DNA from: Amoeboradix gromovi
Taxonomy: Eukaryota; Sanchytriomycota; Sanchytriomycetes; Sanchytriales; Sanchytriaceae
Reading direction: 5' to 3'
Assembly: GCA_018985225.1 (NCBI GenBank)
Contig: JADGIF010000019.1
Coordinates: 1-39,102, forward strand
DNA length: 39,102 bases
Part shown: one piece after another, positions 27,458 to 35,155 of the stretch
How positions within the stretch are numbered: position 1 is the first letter of the stretch
Layout of the letters: each line of letters starts with the position of its first letter
Notes under the pieces: model-generated
Seen by the model: the letters and a program-made list of their open reading frames with translations, nothing else
What the model was told of the DNA's origin: nothing
Databases searched by the model: none
Program-made: the position numbers and the translations under genes

Positions 27458-30242
27458 ATGCCATTAATAGAGCCTTTGGAGATATGGAAGTTAGAACAGA
27501 ATGCTAAAAATGTTAGAAATATCAGTCTATTCGCACACGTAGACCACGGAAAAAGTAGTTTAGCGGATCATTTAATTGCTTCAAATGGTGTATTTCATAC
27601 TAAAATGGCGTCTAAAATGAGGTATCTTGACTATAGACCGGATGAAATCCAACGCGGTATTACAATGAAATCGGCTGGAATATCTTTGATACACAAAAAG
27701 GTCGAGGATAATCGGCAATTTGTTTTCCATTTAATTGACAACCCTGGACACCTGGATTTCATTCAGGAGACATTTTTAACATCCTATTTAACAGATGGAG
27801 CTATTTTTCTCGTTGATGTCGTTGAAGGATTAACTCTTAGTGGTCGAGGAATGTTGTTTAAGTTATTGGATCACCGTATTCCTATAGTACTAGTTCTAAA
27901 TAAAATGGATAGACTAATCATAGAACGCCAAATGACACCCTCTGAGTCCTATGATACTTTAATTGGTCTGATTAGCAAAATTAATCATGCAGTTGGTGAA
28001 TGGCACGCGGTGAATCAGGTGGGTAACTGCGACCCATTAGAAGTGGAATGGTTTGAAGATTTCTTCCATCCCTTAAAGTCTAATGTCGTTTTCTGCTCTG
28101 CTAGTGACGGATGGGCATTTCGTACCATAGATTTTGCTAACTTGTATTCCGACATATGGGGTATTCCTTTGCATAAGATCCACTCATTCTTGTGGGGACC
28201 GTTCTATCCCAACCCTAATTCACCCGATAGAGCATCAACAATCAGTAAATTATCTCCACAACTGCTAACCAAAGCAAAACAAGGAAAACTGAACTATTGT
28301 TCTGTTGAATGGATGTTCAGGATGATATGGACAATTTACTCAGCAAGTGGACAAAAGGTAGTACCTGAGATATCTATAGAACTAGATGTGATCTTGAGCA
28401 AATTAAAAATCAATTTAAATCCAAGAGACAAGTTGCTCATAAATAGTAATAAAAAGAAATTTAGTCCCAAAGATTGTGTGTCTACTGTATTTAGGTATTG
28501 GCTTCCAGTCAGCAGATGTATTCTAGAAGCCTCCATAGAGTGTTTTCCAGATCCAATATTATCAGCCCGCTATCGATTAAACACAAAGCTAACAAACAAT
28601 GAGTGGTTTGGATTTAAGTGGGGTCTACTAGTATATCCTTCCAAAAGATTTGGAGGACCAACTAACAACTTAAGTGGAAAATGGCCAGAATATCCACCAT
28701 GGTGTAACAAAATGAATTCAGATTTCAGTTGGGAGCAGTACGTTTTCCAAGGTGAAATTGAAAAAGACCAGTTGCTGGCGTTTAACTGTAAGCTTATTAC
28801 GGCTGAAGAAAGAGATATAATACGACCAGATACAAATTTGCAATTGTTAGAAGCAGAAATGGCATTAAACACTCAAAATCCGAGTGAAAATCATTCTGAT
28901 GCTGTGATATTGGGTATATGCCGTGTGTATTCAGGATACTTAAAACCCGATGCGGATTACTTCATCAGATTACCGAAAAATGACGGAAATATAAAATTGA
29001 AGATTAAATCAGTTTTTATCTTGATGGGTAGGAGCTATGCCCAAGTGCCATTGCTATATCCAGGTAGCATAGGTGCAATTGAATTTTATGATTTGGATGA
29101 TTCAACTTTGCGTCAGCTACGGTTGTTCACTTTTTCAAATATTTCAGAGTTCCCTGATTTGACATTTCAATCAGAGGAAGAAGAAGTAGCCCTTATTAAA
29201 GTTGCGCTAGAACCAGAAGATCCGAGATTGTACAACACATTCTTAAAGGGCCTAGATTGGTTGAGTATAATTGACCCGGCAGTGAACATCGAACATCTGG
29301 GTACTGGTGAAAATGTACTTATTTGTGCGGGTGAATTGCATCTAGAAAGGTGCATTAATGATTTGAAAGAGTACCTGAACATGAGTATTACTGTTTCTGA
29401 GCCATTAGTACCGTTTAGAGAGTGTGTATCTATGCAATCAAATAAATTAGTAGAATTGGACGATATCTCATTCAAACTCACTTGTTTTAATACTTTAAAT
29501 CTTGAACGTCCTGCTATTGGTCATGTCAAGTATAATGATACAGTATATGAGGTATTATTGAGTGATTCAAAAAAAAAGAATAATTTAATAATTTGTAATT
29601 TAGACAATGATGCTATAGAGTCAGCTATCTGCTCAGGGTTTCAATTAGCGTGTGCAAACGGACCATTGTGTCATGAACCGCTGTTGAACGTTGGCTTTTT
29701 GATAGAGGACTTGATGATTACGGAAAATAGTGCTGAATGGGCCAGATATGCACCATTAATTAGAGACCAGCTGCTAGCTATAATTATGACCAGTGGACCT
29801 AGAATAGCATTAGCCATGTATGAAGTGGATATAGACTGTCTGACAGAGAGCATTGGAAAAGTATATCAAGTGGTTAACAAAAGAAAAGGATTTGTAGTTG
29901 GTGAATCTATGCAAGAAGGTACCAACTATTTTACAATAAAAGCTAAAATTCCAGTAGTGGAGAGTATGGGTGTGAGTGACGGTAATTACCATTGATGTAG
30001 AGATAAGAAAAAAATCATCCGGTGCAGCACACCCTCAGTTAATATTTGTTGGATTTCATGTACTTGAGGAAGACCCTCTATGGAAACCGACAACAATAGA
30101 GGAGCTTGAGGATTATGGAGACACGGCAGACCGTGAGAATGTGGCAAAAAGGTATGTAGACATGGTCCAAAAAAGAAAAGGAATAATAAAAGATCGAGAT
30201 ATTGCAGAAGGGGAGAAAGAGTCAGGAACGAAGAGGCAATGA
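27458..30242 (+). CDS. EFL1: Elongation factor-like GTPase 1 (EFL1/RIA1); two exons
   Basis: Cytoplasmic GTPase that, with SBDS, releases the anti-association factor eIF6 (Tif6) from late 60S subunits. The product is 921 aa: exon 1 is 27458-29981, exon 2 is 30001-30242. GTPase motifs: LFAHVDHGKSSLADHL (P-loop), RGITMKS (switch I), LIDNPGHLDF and VLNKMDR. Domains IV/V are seen in NVLICAGELHLERCINDL, and the C-terminus is VVESMGVSD|EIRKKSSGAAHPQL. It is shorter than yeast or human EFL1, as other proteins here are. The spliced end continues with the EFL1-specific DEDPLW.PTT.EE and Y.D.V.KRKG block, which EF2 lacks. Its TGA stop overlaps the start of the next ORF (ATGA). Confidence 0.93.
29982..30000 (+). 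other. Ultra-short spliceosomal intron, 19 nt, in EFL1
   Basis: The sequence is GTAATTACCATTGATGTAG, phase 1. The split codon G|AG gives Glu and creates ESMGVSDEIRKKSSG, the conserved junction of EFL1 proteins. It shares GTAATTA with the zinc transporter intron and TRATGTAG with the DCP2 intron. Confidence 0.92.
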
Positions 30243-30526
30243 GTACATTAATAAAAAGAGTTAAATTTACAAGTGATGTATTCAAAAAACTCCACAATGA
30301 GCTTATTATGGCAAAAGGAACACCATTGATGAAATACGAGTTGCAAACTATAGAAGAACAAGAATTTGAAAAGCATACTTTGAAGAAAAGATATGATATT
30401 ATGATGAAGGCAATGGACTCCCTAGAAAAAGACTACCCATGGCATTACAAGGAAGCAATAAAGGCAAAACCAAGAGAAGATTTGATATTTCCAAAAACTT
30501 TAAGAGCACCAGTAAATGAGGATTGA
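30239..30526 (+). CDS. Small protein of unknown function overlapping the EFL1 stop
   Basis: A 95-residue charged, helical protein (MSTLIKRVKFTSDVFKKLHN ... KRYDIMMKAMDSLEKDYPWH) with no motif I recognise. Its ATG shares four bases (ATGA) with the EFL1 TGA, and an AATAAA that could serve EFL1 falls inside its first codons (30250-30255). The frame has normal composition and ends with TGA; no AATAAA lies close by. The basic N-terminus could be a mitochondrial signal, but this is weak. Confidence 0.5.
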   Translation: MSTLIKRVKFTSDVFKKLHNELIMAKGTPLMKYELQTIEEQEFEKHTLKKRYDIMMKAMDSLEKDYPWHYKEAIKAKPREDLIFPKTLRAPVNED

Positions 30527-30734
30527 TAGGAATCAGTTCTATTTCAACTAAGATTTATCGTAATCAAATGACTTTCATAGTCCCAGTAGTCTTTACTAGA
30601 CCTTTGCGATAGAATAAGGGATACTCTGTTTTTCAGTTGTGACAAACTCAGCCAGAATGTTTAAAATTAAACGAGATTTCAACAGATAAAAATAGGCTAC
30701 TTTACCTTCAGAAAATGAGAAATAAAGTGGTCAA

Positions 30735-30870
30735 ATGTATAGTCCCACCTCTAGTCTAAAACGTATTTTTTGGAAGCTGGAGAAAATTAATTTGGAGCCA
30801 TATGAATGTCCAAATTGTCTTTTGGAAATGAATAGATACCTAGCCAACCCGTCTCAGGGCACTTAGAGCA
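30735..30870 (+). pseudogene. Fanzor (TnpB-like) relic, copy g
   Basis: In the gap 30527-31107, plus-strand codons near 30798 read EPYECPNCLLEMNRYLANPS. This compares with C..C.LEIDRD.AARN of the intact tail: the cysteine pair is present, but the RD has become NR. No other gene or RNA is seen in this gap. Confidence 0.45.
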
Positions 30871-31107
30871 ATAACTGGTGCACCGGGTCGATTGGTATTG
30901 TCAAAGTTTTGATTTTCTTATGAATTCAGGACTTCCAATGTGTGAGCTCCCATAAACACAATAATTCGTCTTGCCTTAATTTTCACATGATTGTTGAATG
31001 TTCTTTGAATCTATGCTCAGGTGTTAATCGATGTACCATAGACTATACTCTCTGAGTTTTAAGCTTGCTCAGTTATTAAGGGTTCGATTTTAAAACATTT
31101 GAAAAAT

Positions 31108-32940
31108 ATGAGTTTTCTGTTCAAGAGCTGGTCAGCTCAAATAGGGGACAAGGTCAGTTCATGCGGAACGCTAGACCTACATAAATATAAGGACTCTTAT
31201 ATATTCCAAAGTCAAAATAAAGACTATTATGAAAATATTTTAAAGAGGATTAAAACTCTTCAGCATCCAGGTATATTAAAATGTAAAATAGAGAATGACC
31301 AAATATTTACTAACGAGGCTATTCCTCTATTTAAGCATCAAATGTCTCAGGAATTATTAGTTTTAGGATTTCATCAGCTTTATAAAACCTTGAAGTTTCT
31401 TCATACTCAAGATATTATGCATGGAAATATATCAGAAGAGACTATATTTCTTGTCAACGGAGAATTTAAGCTGTTTGGGCTTGATATATGTTCCCCTATC
31501 AAAAATAATTTACTTTACAAAGCCTCGAATTTGAAGATTATTCAACTCTATCCTTCCAACCCTGATCCATCGACTATAGATGCTGTTCTTTTATACAAAC
31601 TTGCTTGCCAATTAGGTCTTGGCAGCACTTTAAGTCAGTATGATATATTAAAGTGGCCCGATGCTTTGTTTGGCACTCACTGGCTAATTCATATCAGTGA
31701 GGGTTTATCTAACTTCACCATTCTTAATCAAAACGAACGCCAACAGTTACTGTCTCTAATTAACAAGCACCAAGCTGATTTACCAAAAGACCTTTGCATT
31801 AGAGTTATTATTGACTTGATTAATGCATATCTTTATGCTAATGGTGGTAAGCCTGTTTTGAATACTCTGATCGCGCTTCTTCCTAAAATTCCCCATAATG
31901 ACCATTTGAATGACCAAATCTATGAGTTATTTGCTACCAAAGACATTGATGACCGTATTATAGTTCTGCAACACATTCAGTCGTTTAAAGTCTTTTTTAA
32001 TACATCGTTAGGTGGCAAAATACTGAAGTTGCAAGTTGATACCAACCACGCCAACCCGCATTACCGAGAGTATCAAATGAGAGCCCTGATAACTCTATGC
32101 GAGTTTGTAGATCAAAAGCAACGTGATAATGATCTAATCAGACTTGTCTTGGCTTATCAAATGGATCCTGAGCCTATCATTAGAACTAACAGTGCTATTG
32201 GACTTGGTAAAATTGCTCCATTTCTTAGCAAGGATGTTTATAGGCGTGTTGTTCCTTCTAGTTTAATGCGAGGTTTAAGGGATCCATTTCCTCCATGCCG
32301 TGCTGCAAATCTTACAGCTCTGTCGGTTTGCTGTTTAGAAATGGATGTGGAGCTTTTAGCCACACAATTACTTCCGCTAACTGCTCCGTTGTCTGTCGAT
32401 AAAGATCCTCAGGTTCGCCAACAGGCACTGAAATGCTTTGATGCGCTAATTAATCGAATCAAGGAATATAATCCTCCCAGCCCAGTTGATAAACAACAAA
32501 CCGACGAATCTTCCAGTTCGTGGGGCTTCTCATTATCCAAATATGTAAAATCACCCGCTAAGTCGGAGACGGATCCTATTCCCAAATCTGCATCAAATGT
32601 TACCATAAACCCAACCAGAGCACAGGAAGAGCGAGCTTCTCTGCCTCAGCCTGTACATTCTGCTCAAGTTAAGGAGCCCGGTAACGAATGGGATGCTGGG
32701 TGGGAAGATCAGAAAATCACCACCCCTATGAGTATATCCATACAAGCACCTTTTAGCACTGTGGCTGCTTCGAAATCGCAAGCAATGAAGCTGGATTCAA
32801 ATACAAATAATACCACTACTTCGGAATGGGGAAACTGGGATGAAGATCTGCCTGTTGTGGACAACATAAAGAAAACGAGTACTCCTAAGGAAAACAGTGT
32901 TATTTCGAAGGAGCAAGGTGGATGGGATGTAGACTGGTAA
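31108..32940 (+). CDS. SCYL1: SCY1-like pseudokinase with HEAT repeats (SCYL1/CEX1)
   Basis: SCYL1/Cex1 proteins act in COPI-dependent Golgi-ER traffic and nuclear tRNA export. The 610-residue protein begins MSFLFKSW, close to the family start. The kinase-like domain lacks catalytic residues: the HRD site is MHGNISEETIF and the DFG site LFGLDI. HEAT repeats follow (YQMRALITLCEF, PIIRTNSAIGLGKIAPFLSK, DPFPPCRAANLTALSVC, DPQVRQQALKCFDAL). The tail is low-complexity with repeated Trp-Asp motifs (NEWDAGWED, EWGNWDED, GGWDVDW), typical of SCYL1 tails. The ATG at 31108 is the first in frame. AATAAA is about 60 nt after the stop. Confidence 0.88.
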   Translation: MSFLFKSWSAQIGDKVSSCGTLDLHKYKDSYIFQSQNKDYYENILKRIKTLQHPGILKCKIENDQIFTNEAIPLFKHQMSQELLVLGFHQLYKTLKFLHTQDIMHGNISEETIFLVNGEFKLFGLDICSPIKNNLLYKASNLKIIQLYPSNPDPSTIDAVLLYKLACQLGLGSTLSQYDILKWPDALFGTHWLIHISEGLSNFTILNQNERQQLLSLINKHQADLPKDLCIRVIIDLINAYLYANGGKPVLNTLIALLPKIPHNDHLNDQIYELFATKDIDDRIIVLQHIQSFKVFFNTSLGGKILKLQVDTNHANPHYREYQMRALITLCEFVDQKQRDNDLIRLVLAYQMDPEPIIRTNSAIGLGKIAPFLSKDVYRRVVPSSLMRGLRDPFPPCRAANLTALSVCCLEMDVELLATQLLPLTAPLSVDKDPQVRQQALKCFDALINRIKEYNPPSPVDKQQTDESSSSWGFSLSKYVKSPAKSETDPIPKSASNVTINPTRAQEERASLPQPVHSAQVKEPGNEWDAGWEDQKITTPMSISIQAPFSTVAASKSQAMKLDSNTNNTTTSEWGNWDEDLPVVDNIKKTSTPKENSVISKEQGGWDVDW

Positions 32941-33118
32941 CAGGTAAAATGTCCGGAACAGTAAATAACTCTATTTCAAAATCAAACTTTTATTTGTTAA
33001 ATAAAACCGCGGAAGAGTCATTGAGAAATTGAATTTCACTCATTTTCGAATTCATAAATAGCTTCTTAATATCTGTCAGCAGCGCTCTTACTTGGTTCAT
33101 AGTTATGTGTTATTCAGT

Positions 33119-33985
33119 TCATTGCTGGACTAATGGGAACTTTTTGTTCATCAAGAATGGATGTTTAAACATGCTAATGGCTCTTAATCTTTTGAAGGGA
33201 TCACAATGCATCAGTAAGTTTACAAAATCTATAAATTCAAGATTGTGTGGAAAAGGGTCATTGGAATGAACCTTCTGGTAGTCTGTCAATTGCTCCTCTT
33301 CCTTAACGCATTTGAATAGAACAACATCATTGTTAAGCGGGTCAGCTAATGTCAACAACGTCGCTCCAAAACTAAATAAATCTGCAAAAGCAGTGTTATA
33401 GACTTTATTTGCTTCAATCTCTGGAGCCGAGAATTGTGTTGTGTCCACCTTGGCAATCTGATAAGGCAGTGAAGTTGAATTTTGAAACCCACCAATCTTG
33501 GCCTTCAGAGAACCGTCTTCAAGTGACGCAAAGATGTTGAACGGATCTATGCTCAGATGAGCGTAGCCATGTAAATGAATCTGTTGTATTCCTTTGGCTA
33601 GCTGTATGCTAAACTCTAAGAATTGATTGTAATAATCCATACTATCTACATACCTTAAATTTCTGAAGTATGTGTGAGCATCCGTGTCAGCATTCTCCAG
33701 CAGGACAAAAGCGCAAACCTTTCCTTCCAGATCTCGTTCCGAAAGAAAAGCAAGTTTAGCTTTCCTAATTGGCGCTTCAGGAAAAGAACGAGTGAAATCA
33801 CTCATTATACGTAATGGATATATGGTATCCATGGAACATGCTATTACATTGCGCCATAGCTTCGGTTTTTGCAGACCAACAGTTTTTGATAAAGGTTGCC
33901 ATTTGAGCTTGTAAATATCATAATTTACAGGGAACCTCGGAAAAGCTCTCGTTGCATAACATGCAAAATTAAATAATAAAAACAT
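33119..33985 (-). CDS. Degenerate protein kinase-like protein (pseudokinase), N-terminus unresolved
   Basis: The C-lobe of a kinase fold is clear: IQLAKGIQQIHLHGYAHLS, then IDPFNIFAS (HRD..PEN site), AKIGGFQ (DFG site), TQFSAPEIEANKVYNTAFAD, then LFSFGATLL, and CDPFKRLRAISMFKHPFL. HRD is changed to HLS and DFG to GGF, so catalysis is unlikely. The first ATG is at 33985 (288 aa), but the frame stays open and protein-like upstream to 34144 (GHSVFACGSALDTFYNSGD). It begins just after a possible 3' splice site GCGCATTAG. An upstream exon joined by a short intron is plausible, but I could not find its ATG. Confidence 0.65.
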   Translation of the reverse strand: MFLLFNFACYATRAFPRFPVNYDIYKLKWQPLSKTVGLQKPKLWRNVIACSMDTIYPLRIMSDFTRSFPEAPIRKAKLAFLSERDLEGKVCAFVLLENADTDAHTYFRNLRYVDSMDYYNQFLEFSIQLAKGIQQIHLHGYAHLSIDPFNIFASLEDGSLKAKIGGFQNSTSLPYQIAKVDTTQFSAPEIEANKVYNTAFADLFSFGATLLTLADPLNNDVVLFKCVKEEEQLTDYQKVHSNDPFPHNLEFIDFVNLLMHCDPFKRLRAISMFKHPFLMNKKFPLVQQ

Positions 33986-34179
33986 GTTTACAGGGGCCGT
34001 GTCATGCGGTCCCACAACTCCATTTGGTACAAAGGCTCTGCACTTAAGAGCTATCAGCTTTCTAGGGAAGACATCGCCAGAATTATAAAATGTATCAAGT
34101 GCAGAGCCGCATGCAAATACTGAGTGCCCCTTCGGTTTAATCCTCTAATGCGCTTTAAAAACTAATGTTCAAATTATTA

Positions 34180-34430
34180 ACCCTTACTCGATTGAACACA
34201 AAGTCAAAGACTTCTGGAAAGAATTAAGAATTTTAATTCCAAAGAGAGCCAGAAATTTGCCTTGCAACTGATTAATGAGTACAATACAAGCTTAATACTC
34301 AATAACAGTTCTAGGTTTTGTAAAACTCAAGAACCTCTCAAGAGAAACTTACAATACTACTGGACTCAGTTCACCTGAAATATGCGGCACTAGAATCCTG
34401 AGGTGGGATTGTATAGGAATACATTTGGGA
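34180..34430 (+). pseudogene. Fanzor (TnpB-like) relic, copy h, ending at a GGGACACCC terminus
   Basis: In the gap upstream of the pseudokinase, plus-strand frames read FALQLINEYNTSLILNNSSR (about 34257-34316), then ICGTRILRWDCIGIHLG (about 34379-34430). These fit the order NEAYTS..C..C ... CGT....W.C..CHLE of the Fanzor tail. The relic stops at GGGACACCCAATGT (34427-34440), a second type of transposon end. Confidence 0.45.
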
Positions 34431-34440
34431 CACCCAATGT
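34427..34440 (+). repeat. Second-type terminal motif GGGACACCCAATGT
   Basis: The identical 14-mer occurs at 38448-38461. It shares GGGACACC with the main family, but the next bases differ. I found no inverted partner, so each may be a solo end. The left flank here is ATTT. Confidence 0.55.
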
Positions 34441-34530
34441 GATTTCTAGACAAATTCAAAATCACAGTTTAAGAAAAAACGATTAGAGTTTGAAATCGCG
34501 AATTCAGACACGAAATATAAAACAAGTCTG

Positions 34531-34793
34531 TGGACAACAAATACAAAAACTAGGCTAACTATCTGAGACAGTTTGAATCATTATTTCAAGTGTATTAACC
34601 GATAGTAAATTAATCTTATTGGTTGCACCTTTTGCTTAGCACTCAAAGACCTCATGTATTTTAAAGAGGGGAATGAGATTAAAGAAAGAAAATTGGTTTG
34701 AAAGAAGAAGGACTTTTATTAATAACAGTATTTCCTCCTTACGGAGCACCTCCTTTAAAGACGAGTTACTCTAGTTTTTATATTTGGTGTCCC
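34531..34793 (+). mobile_element. Short GGGACACC-family transposon, 263 bp
   Basis: The left end TGGACAACAAATACAAAAAC and the right end TTTTTATATTTGGTGTCCC are inverted repeats. The left subterminal block (about 34550-34615) matches the reverse complement of 5235-5300, and the right half matches 1-201. This is a strongly deleted copy. Flanks TCTG and AATC do not match. Confidence 0.75.
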
Positions 34794-34899
34794 AATCTTA
34801 GAATATTTTCGAGCTTGGTTAGCTCTATATTTGAAGTCCTATTCTTAAAAATATTTTCATCGTAGTGTGCTTTCTATCGCTTGATAGTATCATAGTCTG

Positions 34900-35030
34900 A
34901 CTTATTCGAGAAATTCAGATGTTTTAATTGCGGTACAGTCATGAAGACCATAAAGATATCCACCCCAGCAAAACACGCTTACATTATAGCTATCGAAGTC
35001 GTTTACACGTAAGAATTTAAACTCTGAATT
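34900..35030 (+). pseudogene. Possible Fanzor relic, copy i
   Basis: Within the gap 34794-35155 a plus-strand frame reads FRCFNCGTVMKTIKISTPAK. This has the CFNCGT pair of a zinc ribbon but no downstream RD motif. A chance CxxC cannot be excluded. Confidence 0.3.
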
Positions 35031-35155
35031 CTTACAGATCTTTTATGTCTACCGTGTCCCAAAAGGTTATTGTCGATTAGTCTCAATAAATAAAGATTTT
35101 ATTATCCAGCATCTGCTCTAACATAACTCTCCACAGATTGATTAAGAATCATTTA

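Noticed and set aside
31079-31095. GGGTTCGATTTT as a tRNA T-loop
   Set aside because: No matching acceptor, D or anticodon arms on either side. No tRNA was recognised anywhere in the window.
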